From: Diplolepis rosae
Taxonomy: Eukaryota > Arthropoda > Insecta > Hymenoptera > Diplolepididae
Length of the DNA: 64,000 nt
Direction: 5' to 3'
NCBI GenBank assembly: GCA_030998225.1
Contig: JAPYXD010000716.1
Location: 2,046,001-2,110,000 of the forward strand
Shown here: piece by piece, positions 34,774 to 45,748 of the stretch
Layout: the number at the start of each line of letters is the position of its first letter
Numbering within the stretch: position 1 is the stretch's first letter
Translations under genes and position numbers: made by a program
Notes under the pieces: model-generated
Told to the model about the DNA's origin: nothing
Databases searched by the model: none
Seen by the model: the letters and a program-made list of their open reading frames with translations, nothing else

Positions 34774-35701
34774 CAAGGTGCGTTCCAAAATAAACGAGAC
34801 TGAGCTAAAATAGAAACGACAGAAGCTTTGTTCTGATAAATTCGAGTTTATTTATTCAAAATAGTCCCCTCCGGCCTCGATACACTGTTTTGCGCGATCC
34901 AAAAGCTTTTCGAAAGAGTGTTTCAGGTCATTGATCGGAATGTCCTTCAGGATGACAGTACAAGCCTTTTGGATGGCCTCTACGGACGCAAAACGTTTTC
35001 CTTCCATGGCCAAATGCAATTTTCCGAATAGGTAGAAGTCACAGGCAGCCATATCAGGCGAATGCGGTGAGTGGTTGATGGTTAAAATGCGATTTCTAGT
35101 CAAAAAATCAGTTGAATTCTGAGAAATTTTTGTTCATCAGTTAACTTGTGGGAAACAAAACGTGCACAGACCTTTCGTAAGCCCAAATGATCGATTAAAA
35201 TGCGATAAGTCGATGTTTTGGAGATATTCAACTCCGATTCCATGAATTTCAAAGATGATTTCGGCTCATTTTTGATAAATTCACGCACAATTTCGATGGA
35301 GTTTTCGGTGATCACTGATTTTGGGCGGCCCGTATGTTCATCGTCATTTATGTCCTCACGACCATCTCTGAAACGTGTAAACCACTCATGAACTCTGGCA
35401 CGAGATAGACAATCATCGCCATAAACTTTTTTCATCAATTCAAATGTTTCGGTAAACGTTTTACCGATTTTAAAACAAAATTTGATATTAGCTCTTTGTT
35501 CGAAACTCATTTTTGTACCGATCACACAAACACACTGACACTTTTGACGCAATAACTTCGCTTCCACTGAACCGAATGTCATGAAACTGTCACTGGAAGT
35601 CAGGGAGGCATATAACTTTCCAACGCACTACCTCATTCACAGATGGCGCCACCAAAAAAATTTGTATGACAAAAGTCTCGTTTATTTTGGAACGCACTTT
35701 G
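34774..35701 (-). mobile_element. Internally deleted mariner, 928 bp
   Basis: Terminal repeats CAAGGTGCGTTCCAAAATAA and the inverse TTATTTTGGAACGCACTTTG are flanked by TA. The minus strand holds an N-terminal transposase part (35100-35582: FEQRANIKFCFKIGKTFTET, VHEWFTRFRDGRE, GRPKSV) and a C-terminal part (34852-35103: HSPHSPDMAACDFYLF with the last Asp). The middle, with the first two catalytic Asp residues, is deleted. It is non-autonomous but has intact ends. Confidence 0.88.
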
Positions 35702-37242
35702 TATAACCTCTCTCACACCATATGCTTTCGACTCAATATGAGAAAGACAGGAAAGCGGTGTTGCCAAATCGCACAAATCGACGCAGAAGACACATTTTGT
35801 TACTTTGGCGCATAAACGGTGCTCAAATCATTCGGTTAGAAAGCTTAACAGTAATCCCACCGCAGTATGCCCACTCCCATAGGCGAAGTGGCGAAAGAAA
35901 CATAGTGATTGCTACGTCCCCTAGTCGTCGCTAGTGTGTCATCGAAATGAACGTCATGCGCGGTAGACATGTTGTCACTTGTCTGCATGTTGTAATTGAT
36001 TAAAATTAATTGCGAGTTCAAGTGATTTTAATGAATTTCGATCTTTAAAGTGCTAATAGCTAGACTAATGTGCCAACAATCAGCAGTGCTTTACTGTTTG
36101 TCCTCCAAATGAAAATAGTTGTAGCTGCAAATCGGGTAAGTCACCAATAACTTTTGTTTTGAATCTCAAATAAAACTCATAAAGGTTTGGTTTCTCGTTT
36201 TGTTTATAAAAATTCATTACGTATTATATTGCAAAACGCGGTAAGAAAATTTGCATTAAAAAGTATTTTTGTTTATTTTCATTTAAATCCGCATTCAAGT
36301 GTCGATAAAGATAAAACTCCAGTTCTCTTCGAAGCTGATTTAAGCCATGTAAAGCAACCTCAAATATAATAAAATCCGAATTTTTCCTTTTTCGCATGGG
36401 AAGGCAAAAATGTTGCGCCCTTCATTACTGGATCAGACGTGAGGGGGGAGAGGTAGTTTTCATGAAATCTAGTTCCTGCTACGTCCCCTAGATGTCGCTG
36501 ATATAAATTCATTCGCCTCGCCACCATCTGTAAGTACCCCTTTGTAATACATGAGAGTGGGCACACCGTGAATCCCACAACCTACGATAGAGTTGGATGA
36601 GCACATCTACGGGCAAGAGAACGTCCTTAAATGCTAAATGTAGCTTTGCCGCTCGTATATCTGCTCGACGCTTGCTCACTATTTTTTCTGTAACTCCGAA
36701 AATATTTCGAATTTGCTTCTGAAATTTTCGGGACACATTCTTGGATAGTTTAGGAAGACATTTATGCAAAAAAAAATCGATTTTTTGAAGCCTCTAAAGC
36801 AATGTAGCAAAGATAAAATTCCAATATTACTATATTAAATTATTATAATAATAAATGCCTTTAGAACATAATCTCCAACTCTCATGAGGAAATTAAACCC
36901 AGTAGTTAATATTTGAATCTATAATCTGAGTTGTTACATTCTCGAGGTGTTATTATTTTAAATTAATTAGTTGAGTCTGAAATTTTTGTCACTGCCTACA
37001 TTATCGGAGGATCACTATTCGAAAATTTAGACTTCAAGAAAAATAATTGTGATCTAAATCTAATGATACATAATGATCTTTGCGCAATGATTAAGCTGTC
37101 TTAATTAAATCACATACTTTCGTAATTATCGTACCTATATTTAAAGTTCCGATTACGCAAATGATATATGATACTAAAAAAAAAGTGTCGATAAATATCG
37201 TTGCTATGCTTTAGACGCCAGTTACTCAAAAAATAATTGAAA
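35702..37242. other. Intergenic DNA, no gene recognised
   Basis: Short open frames on both strands (for example 36187-36369 and 36509-36769) have no recognisable motif. The sequence GCTACGTCCCCTAG appears twice (about 35911 and 36479), suggesting old repeat copies. Confidence 0.4.
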
Positions 37243-40200
37243 ATGAAGATAAAAATGTTATGCCTTACATCCGCTTTTGTAATCATATTTTATGCTAAAG
37301 GTAAAGTTCTTAAAATTTTTAAAATACTTTTTTAAATTATAAGGCCGGATGGTAGACTCTGACGCCACCAATTATATTCGACCGCTTTATGATGAAAATA
37401 ATCATTTAAACAAATTTTCTGGAGAAGACAATAATGCGAAATTTTTTAAAAATTATTATTTTATTAATAAAGCAGTCGTATATAATTGGTAATGACAGAC
37501 CTTACCACACGGCCTTAAGGGGTTACATCTATCTGTAATTTTTGTAAGAATCGATTTTTTTAATTAAATGATGTGTTATGATCCTAGAAAACATATTCCA
37601 TTTTTTTTTTGATATTGCAGAATATGGGTGAAAAAATTCGCAAATCTACAATTTTTTACATTGAATAGCGAAAATCTAGTTTGAAAACGTTAAACGCGTT
37701 TTTCTTAAAAATACTTTTTACATTCTCATCATGGATGAGAAGGAATTGGTTTTATGTGAAAAATGACTTTCGAAATTTTCATCAAATTTGAATTGTAACA
37801 TTTTTTTATAAGATGCATATTTTTCTTTTTGATTAAAAAAAAAACTATTGAAAATCCAAAATTCAATTTTTTAACAATAATATGTGAAATAAGAAAAAAG
37901 CGTAAGAATACAAAGTTGTTCGTGTCATAAAATCTACAAATTTTGTCTCACGCAGTTTCTGATAAAACATATATTTTTCGTTTCAATTCCAAAAAATACA
38001 ATTAAAATTCAAAAATTCCATTTTTTAGACAAAATATGTGAGATACAAAAAAAACGTTTAGATGGCAAATTGTTTGCCTAAATGAGGTCATAAAATTCAC
38101 ATTAAGACATTTCGGGACAGGATGTATATTTTATGTTTAGATTTAAAATATTAAAAAAATTCGATTTTTTTCATCAAAATATGTGAGATACGAAATAAGC
38201 GTTGTTCTGCAAAATCGTTTCCTTAAATAAAGTCAACGATTGTTTTTTCTTTTTGAGAGATTTGTAAGAAAATAAATTATTTTAATCATGTAATTTAATA
38301 AAAAGTTACTGAAATGTATACGGAAAATCGAGCGCGAAGCGCGAGCGCCATGATGAGAATGTGTTTCTTAAGGCTGATAGAGCCTTAAGTAAATTGAATT
38401 TTCTTTTTCACTTAAATTCAAAAAGAAATTCAGTGACTTTGAGAAAATGTGTAATTCACATCATCTGTAATATTATTATAAAATTGGTTTGAGCTTCAGT
38501 TTCAAATTATAATAAATAAACTTAAATGTATGCGAAGAGCACAAAACCGAGCGCGAAGCGCGAGGTCTAGAAAGAACGGAACGCGCAGCACGACGATCGA
38601 GCATTACGGAGCGCGACGATCAAATCACGCGCCCCAGCCGCGCTCAAACTTGCGCGCAAAGCGCGCGATGAGAATGTGCCCGCGAAGCGGGCAGATTTTT
38701 TAAATCGGTAAGCTGTAAAACTTGAGCAATTTTTATCCGATTCACTTAAAATAGTAACTGCATTTTCTTGTAACGATTTTCTAGTGAAGTACACATGATT
38801 ATTATGATTGATGAATTTTTTTTTCTATTAAAAAAAAGGCCAATTTTTGGGGCAAAAAACATCCATCCATAGAATCCGAAAATTATGCAAAAAGATATGA
38901 TTTTATCAGTTGAATTAAATTTCATTGTGAAATTTAGGGATTGTGATACTTTCTGGGTTGAAATATAAATCCTCTGTTTAGTTTTATTCATCCCTCAATT
39001 AGTTTGTTACGTACGGCTATTACCAATTAAATAAAATATAAATCAAAAATTAAATATAATTACCTTCAATATATTTTATTAATAAGTAGGAGTACGCGAA
39101 GGTCATCCAAACTGCCGAATTTAGTTAATATAAATATTAAGTAAATTCGTTTATAATTATGTGGATCCGTGGTTTCTCATTTTAGTATATGGGTCATTCC
39201 ATATTAGATTTACAGTCGATGTCGCACATTTGAATGAGAGAATTTTTTTTCGGTTCTTTATTAACAATAAATAGACACTTATTTTTTTGTGTGGCCAAAA
39301 AATTTTTTTTTGAAAGTATACAATTTTTCGAATTTTCTAAGAAATGATATTTTCGGCATAGCAAGTGCACTTTCAAGCCTGTTTATCTTTAAAACAATTG
39401 TTTACACAAAACATTTTCCACATTACGAAAATTAGGGTTTTGACTCTTCTTTACAGAGATTGTTGCGAAAAAATTGTTTTAATCATTTTTAACATACAAA
39501 AGTTTACCGGGCCCGGTAAAATGCCCGGTAAAGCGCTCGCCGCGCGTGGCTCTTCAAAATTCCATAACTTCCGAATCAATGATCCAGCCATTTTCATTCA
39601 ATCGTGATATTTTATAACAGACTTCAAAGAATCTGAACCCACGAAAAAAAAAATTTCCAGAAAATATAGGCTTGTATGTAAAAGAAATTTTCGCTTTATT
39701 TATAACAATTTACAAATATTAAAACTACAAAACAGAAATCAGAACGATACCGACTTACCAGTTTTTCCGGGCTTATTCCTACCAATCAGGAAGGAGAGAT
39801 GGAGAGTATTTCTCTATTATCTTCGTGGCATGGGCTTTGATTCCTTTACTCCTTATTTTCGTTGCGGCTTTCGTCACATTCTTGTCTTTCGCGATCCTTA
39901 ACTCTTAACCTTAGAAGAGGTAATAAAATGAGTGACTTCCAGCCAGAAGAGGAGCAATTCGTTAAAATTGCTCCACCTTCCTCACTGATGCCTCGTAGTA
40001 ATGTAAAAAGTATCCGTAGAGAAAGTCTTCTTGTCGTTTTGTGATTCGACAACAAGATTTTCCTCTGAAGATTTCCTTTTTCTTTTTCTCCGCACCAAGC
40101 TGAACACGCGCTATTAGCACTCGCGGCTAATTGGCCACAGGCGTACCTTGAAATTTAAGGTGACACAAATCTAGTGGTGGAAGTACTGAACTTCTCGCGT

Positions 40201-43200
40201 TGTCAGCCCTGTGGATGGCCTCCGTCGGATAAAAGATTTTTCTTGTTTTACGCTCGCCTTTTTGGTTCCGACTCACGAGCGGGCAAGGTAGAATTTTTAA
40301 GATTCCTACTCTCGATTAGTTTTGGTCGGTTCCAGGTTGCTCGAGTAACTGCGATTTTGATTGAGTTTAGATTTGCCTCGAAGACTCGTATCTATGGCAC
40401 CCTGGTGGGAAATTGTGATGATTGTAAGATTTTATTAAGGTAGTACTACCCTTACGGCGATAAATTAAGAAAGCGCTGAAATTTCAGGGCATCGTAAATG
40501 AACTTAAAATACACAAGACATCAAAGTTTGAAGGCGTTTGACTTATTGGTTTAAAAGATATGAATTTCTAGTCACCCACTTTTACATGTTAGGTATAGGT
40601 TATAGTTGAGATTCAATAAGGAATTCCAGAAAAAAGAATAAAAGAAAAATGAAGAGAGTGATCAAATTCCGCGAGTAGAATAAACACTTTCTTAGACTCA
40701 CTCCTGCTTAATTTGGATAACTTTGTCTTATTGTATTTCGAGTAAGAACGCTTTAAAGTTGTTGAAATCGAGTTCAATAAAGAGCACTAAATAAATGAGC
40801 CGAGTGAGCGGCAACGTCGCGAATGAGCGAGAAAGAAAGTACGAAATAGCAAAATGTGTGCAACTGAGAAAGGCGTACCGAGCTTTTAACTTTAAACTTT
40901 TGATTTATCGCGCGACGTTGCCAGCTTTCGAGTAGCTGATTTCGCTAAGTGTGCGCGCTCATCCGTGTGTAGAGCTTCAGCCAAAATTATTACACTGGTG
41001 ATATCACAACAGTACTAGGGTTTGCCCGCACGGCAACCGCGAAACTTTTGGCTCTCGTTAAAGGTAGTACTACCTTAAGACATGTTGACAAGGAATTTGG
41101 ACATAATTGATTTCCAAACGCTTGGTAAATTCAAACGATATTTTTCGTACGAGCCATAGCGGAACCCGCGGAGCAGGCGAATATGAAAAACAAAGTCCGA
41201 GGCCGAATGCGCGCTTGGCTCTTAGTTGAATACGATACTTTATGCAACGGAAGCACGTTTTTCGCGTCATTCCGGGAGTGTTTGGTATAACATTAGCAAA
41301 TCGGGAAATATTTGGAGTGGGGACTTTTACCGTACTTGGACGGCAAAACTCATGAATTGCGCATACTCGAGCGCTGGTAAAGGCAGTTTTACCGTCCAAG
41401 TACGGTAAACATCCCTACCCCAAATATTCCCCGATTCGCTAATGTTACCAAACATTCCCGGAATGACGCGAGAAACGTGCTTCCGTCATATAATAGTATA
41501 TTGCATGCTCAGTGGGAGAATTCGGCTCGTGCCGAGAACATTGCATGAGCCACAAAATGGCCTCTCCCACGTGGCATGCACGATATTTTTTATAACAAGA
41601 ACGGGGAATGGAGCGTTTCTTATGCACAAGCAGCGAACGAGAAATTCCTCATTTCAAGCGATGTTCGTTTTTCAACATTTTCAACTGTTCCACGAACATT
41701 GCTCCAAATGAGGAATTTCTCGTTCGCTGCGCGCGCATGAGAAATGTTCCATTTCACGTTCTTGTTATGAAAATATCATTTCACATGCAAAAATTGGGCT
41801 ATTCATTGGTAGGCCAAAGGCTTTTCACCCCATGTAGCAGACAAGAAAGTCAATACTTAATTCAAAAAGAAAAAGTCAACATTTACTCAATTTCATATGT
41901 CCGATATACGGCGCATGCGTATCAGAATAGATAGGATTAAATGGAGGTTTACGAAATTTCAAAGAGAATCTTTTAAGCCCTCTTTATGGTATCTGCATGT
42001 TTCAAGGGCTTAACGAGAACTTGAATTCTATTGAAATAAATCTCCAATCAATCCTAAACTTTTTAGTTAAGGCCATCAATAAACCGAACCATGAGACCAG
42101 ATTCCTTCCAAACTTTCTGTAAAATAACTGTTTTATATTACAAAATATCTTTCTAAACATCCGGAAAATACAACGGAAGGCGATAAAGAATGTCTATCAC
42201 TTTCGTTTCAATGAAAATCTTGCAAAAAATTTTATAGTCAACTTTAATTATCGATAACTTTTCAATTTTTATTTTCTCCAAATGAAATTTTCTAGAATTA
42301 TCACCTATAAAAAGTTAACGGACGTTCTTCACTGTCTTTTAATATGTTTCTCAAATTTTCAAAAAGATATTTCGTAAATTAAAAAAGTTATCTTACGGAA
42401 ATAAATTAATATACATTTCAGACACGTGGCTTAGTCGATTCATGGCCTTAAGCACTTTAATTTTTCTCAAAGCATAACCTGTTTCCAAAAATAAACAGAA
42501 CAAAGTTTTATTAAAACACCGATTCTCATATGATAAAATTTTTATAATTGTACCAACTGATTAATTGTTGTATTATTTCTTTCTATTCGTAGCATCAAGC
42601 TTACCTCTACTAGAAGCAAAAATTGTTGAGGGAGAGCCAGTAGAAGAAGGAACAATGAAATTCATGGCTTCTTTAAGAATAAATTTGATTCATTTTTGCG
42701 GAGGATCTTTGATTTCGAAAATGTTCATTTTAACAGCAGGTCAATGTATAAATATTATTTTCAATATGGGTGGAGGTAATTTCGTTAATGCTACTGCTTT
42801 GCTTGGAACTATCTCTCTTTCCGGGCCCGGAATAGAAGCTGATGTTATAGATGTAGATCACCATGAGCAGTTCAGTCCTACCTGCCCAGAGCAAACCAGT
42901 CCTTTTGATGTAGGATTGATCCTGGTAAGTTTTAGGAATAAACAGAAGCGAATAATTGTATGGATATAATGTAGAATAAATGTTCCAGCTTGGCGGGGCA
43001 GTAATCGACAGGAATTTAGAAGGAGTTGAATATTCACCTTTATTACTTACAGATAATGTGATAGGTTATGTCGTAGGGTGGGGCTCTGAAATGAAACTGG
43101 ATGAAATTTCGAGTGATACCCTTGTACAATATTCACCTTTTCTAAAACAAATGGGTGTAACTATTCTAAATGACAATTTATGTGAATTTCTCTACGAAAA

Positions 43201-43567
43201 TACAGTATTTAGCACGCTAAAACAAGCATGCGGACTTGCATGGCGAGGTGGCGAAATTTCTCTGGTAATTGACATTATTAATTTAAATGTCTTCCAAATA
43301 TTGGTCATGAAATAATTCAAAAATTAAGTCGACTAACACATTTTACAGGGAGACCTTGGCAATCCTCTAGTATGGGAGGGTAAAATTCTTGGAATTACTC
43401 AAAATTTAGTATCATCAAGACCACATCCTCATATGTATGCTCCTTTCATCAAAGTCAGTGAGATTAGAGATTACATTGATAGAGCAAAATTTCGCATGAT
43501 TACAAAAAATCGCGGTCTGTACCCGCACGTGGAAACACATTCAGATATTGGAACAGACTGTCCATAA
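37243..43567 (+). CDS. SPH-5: secreted inactive S1 serine protease homologue, 5.3-kb intron 1
   Basis: The signal-peptide exon at 37243-37300 (MKIKMLCLTSAFVIIFYAK) has the right length, phase and donor. It joins exons 42593-42924, 42989-43264 and 43349-43567 to give 294 aa. AKIVEG starts the domain. HFCGGSLIS, LTAGQC (Gln70 for His57), PFDVG (Asp125), VGWGSE and GDLGNP (Leu225 for Ser195) follow. The tail ends in SDIGTDCP with one Cys. Intron 1 is about 5,292 bp, against about 400-600 in SPH-1, SPH-3 and SPH-4, and is filled with repeats. No other SPH exon lies inside it, so pairing these exons is reasonable but needs transcript proof. A poly-A signal lies at 43826. Confidence 0.78.
37342..37515. 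mobile_element. 174-bp MITE in SPH-5 intron 1
   Basis: The ends AGGCCGGATGGTAGACTCTG ... CCAATTATATTCGAC return inverted at right (GTCGTATATAATTGG ... TACCACACGGCCT), with TA at both sides. The interior is AT-rich and non-coding. Confidence 0.75.
37530..38260. repeat. Degenerate tandem repeat of about 130-150 bp
   Basis: At least three diverged units each contain a poly-T/ATTAAAA stretch followed by AATATGTGARATA and AAAAARCG. The period is irregular, so this is old tandem duplication rather than a fresh satellite. Confidence 0.5.
38328..38700. repeat. GC-rich GCGCGAAGCGCG palindrome cluster
   Basis: GAGCGCGAAGCGCGAG occurs at about 38330 and 38550, with further variants GCGCGCAAAGCGCGCG and CCCGCGAAGCGGG up to 38695. 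Each can fold into a tight hairpin with a GAA or AAA loop. A related copy is at 7419-7475. The flanks are AT-rich. Function unknown. Confidence 0.65.
38701..40434. other. Remainder of SPH-5 intron 1, left part
   Basis: No gene recognised. A small CCGGGCCCGG/ATGCCCGGTAAAGCGC cluster lies at about 39508-39540. Overlapping frames near 39850-40450 look like chance. Confidence 0.4.
40439..41074. mobile_element. TTAA-flanked 636-bp element, copy 1
   Basis: Both ends are the self-complementary 12-mer GGTAGTACTACC, flanked outside by TTAA, the target duplication of piggyBac-type elements. A second copy of the same length class, in the opposite orientation, is at 62154-62791. No transposase frame is recognised. 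The open frames on either strand are not conserved between copies. It lies in SPH-5 intron 1. Confidence 0.78.
41250..41484. repeat. Long palindrome A in SPH-5 intron 1
   Basis: The left arm (GGAAGCACGTTTTTCGCGTC ... ACTTTTACCGTACTTGGACGG) returns inverted (CCGTCCAAGTACGGTAAACA ... GACGCGAGAAACGTGCTTCC). The arms are about 110 bp and nearly perfect. It is probably a foldback transposon. Confidence 0.8.
41591..41768. repeat. Long palindrome B in SPH-5 intron 1
   Basis: Arms of about 75 bp: TATAACAAGAACGGGGAATG ... GAACGAGAAATTCCTCATTT against AAATGAGGAATTTCTCGTTC ... CGTTCTTGTTAT. It starts about 100 bp after palindrome A. An AGTATATTGCATGC sequence lies between them. Confidence 0.75.
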
Positions 43568-43825
43568 ATAACAAAAACTATATTTTCGCTAGCAATATAT
43601 AAGATATGAAATGAGAATAATTTAAGGTGTAATTAACATGTTTTTGAATTCGGTAGAAAATACCTGTAAAGTGTATAACATGGAATTTTTTATACAATTA
43701 AAAAGTTTTTTCATTATGTACGACTCTTGAGAATTTGCTTCTTTTTCAAGTATTTATATAGCTGGTAGCAATGATTATAAAATGGGTTATAAAAATCTGA
43801 TACATGTTCCCATTACATTCTAAAT

Positions 43826-43831
43826 AATAAA
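43826..43831 (+). promoter_or_regulatory. Poly-A signal of SPH-5
   Basis: AATAAA in the context AATAATAAAGCATTACTCTT, about 260 nt after the stop and matching the SPH-4 and SPH-6 3' motif. Confidence 0.6.
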
Positions 43832-44268
43832 GCATTACTCTTTAAAAAATGTATCTATTTCTTCATTATCCTAAATTGTTCACTTACAGCTTATACAAAA
43901 TTTTTTTTTTTTCAATTTGAAAGAGGTTGGGTATATTCTGTATTAAGAAATATTCATGCATGTGATAAGATCAAAGTCTCTCAGCTTGATAACAGATTTA
44001 ATATCAGCAAACGATTGTTTGATTACAAATTAAAACAATTTGTTCAGTCTGTTAAGGGTGGTTGGGGGGGGGAGGTTAATTCGTTGAAAAAAGGCAAGTT
44101 TTTAAGAATTTTTTTTAGCGATACAGATAGTGTAAATTTATTGATCCAATTTCCATATAATAATGCAACATTTGAACAAAATTTTCATAAACTTTCATTG
44201 CATAATATTGAAAATTGACCGAGTGACAGTGAATCTCCGGAGGCGACTTGGAAAAAAGTTGTTTTGCG
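43832..44268. other. AT-rich intergenic DNA, nothing recognised
   Basis: Contains a run of nine or more Gs at about 44063. No gene supported. Confidence 0.4.
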
Positions 44269-44577
44269 GTGTACACGATAACTCGCAACAGAATCGTCTG
44301 AAAACAAAAAAATCAAAATGCTTTTGTTAAAGGAGATGTTTTTCGAGGTAGCGCTGGGAGGATTTTTTTTTTTTTTGATTTTTCAATTTTTCGTAGCACT
44401 TGGAAGCCAAAAAATCGATTTTCGCTAAAAAAATCGGCTAATTTGTTATTGTAAAAATATAAATTATTTTTAAAAAAACAGAAAAGCTCCCAGAGTTACC
44501 TGGTGAATTATGTGAAGAAGTACTGTGCAAAATTTCAAAACGATTGGTCCAGTAGATTTTGAGTTATCGTATACACG
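44269..44577. mobile_element. Short inverted-repeat element (mariner-like ends)
   Basis: GTGTACACGATAACTC at left matches the inverse of GAGTTATCGTATACAC at right, enclosing about 280 bp of non-coding DNA. It directly abuts the mariner fragment downstream. Confidence 0.5.
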
Positions 44578-44607
44578 GACTTCAAAAATACCAAGTTTCA
44601 GAAAAAC

Positions 44608-45432
44608 GCTTTAATTGGGCAAGACGTTTACGAAAACACTTGAAATGTTACGGAAAGCTTACGGGGATCAAGTTCTGTCACGAACAACAGTTTACGAGTG
44701 GTTCGAGAGGTTTAAAGAAGGCAGAGAATCACTGGATGACGATGAGCGCAGCAGACGACCAGCTTCGAGTTGTACGAGTGAATCGGTCAAAAAAATTCGA
44801 GAACTGATTAGAAAGGACCATTGTACGTCCATGAGACTCATTGAAGATGTCACCACCAAGAAAAGTGCGCTTGCAAAAATCGAAAGTCAAAACCATGGTC
44901 ATCACTTTCTTCAATTCTGAAGAGATGATTCATAAGGAGTTTGTTCCCAAAGCCTCCACGGTGAATGGGCAATATTATTTAGGCGTGATGCAACGTTTTC
45001 TGGCCAGAATTCCTAGGGTTCGACCTCAATACAAAACGCTCAATACAATGTCACTTTTTCGCGACAATGCTTCGGCTCACAAGTGCATCGCCGTGCGCAA
45101 TTTTCTGGCATCAAAGTCGGTCCAAGTCCTTGACCATCCTGCGTACTCACCAGATTTGTCACCGAGTGCATACTTTTTGCTCTCCTAACTCAAAATGCAT
45201 TTAAAAGGATTGAAATTTGATACGATTTCGGAGATCCAGAAGGTTTTGACCGAGACATTGAGGACCATCACAAAAGAGGGGTATCAGCGTTGTTTTCAAA
45301 AGCTGTATAATCGTTCTAAAGACTGTATTTTGTCAAAAGGGGCGTATTTCGAATAATTGTGAATAAATTATTGTGAGTATTAAACTAAAATGTGAGATTT
45401 ATTAGAAGATCGGGAACTTTTGGGACACACTG
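44608..45432 (+). pseudogene. Internally deleted mariner transposase
   Basis: The plus-strand N-terminal part (44615 onwards: GKTFTKTLEMLRKAYGDQVL, VYEWFERFKEGRESLDDDER) is followed in another frame by VRLQKSKVKTMVITFFNSE, FRDNASAHKC (second Asp) and HPAYSPDLSPSAYFLL with a stop after it. The last Asp is altered (SAYF for CDYF/SDYF). The frame then runs on to SKGAYFE near 45356. The first catalytic Asp is deleted. A terminal GGGAACTTTTGGGACACACTG ends the element at about 45432. The matching left end was not found. Confidence 0.78.
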
Positions 45433-45748
45433 TGTATAAGATATTAATTTCTGCAAATTTTAACACCTTAGATATTATAGCAGAATATTTAGATATTAAT
45501 CATGAACATCTACTTTTCTCCATGATATTATTAATAATTTACACGGGTAATTGCCTTAAGCTTCACCTATTAAAAATGATTACGTGACTTTATGAAGTTG
45601 GTAAAATCTTAAGCTATGATGACGAAATGGCAAATAATACGCACATAAAATTTGTGTCGTTCTAAAATATTTGAACTACTGTATTCAGGAAAGCAATCCT
45701 AACACTACGGATTAGACGCCTTTCATCATAAAGTAACCGAAAATAAAG
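45433..45748. other. AT-rich DNA upstream of SPH-6
   Basis: No gene or repeat supported. It should contain the SPH-6 promoter. Confidence 0.4.

Noticed and set aside
40439..41074. Host gene shared with 62154-62791
   Set aside because: The similarity is bounded exactly by TTAA and the 12-bp ends, so it is a mobile element. Frames are not conserved between copies.
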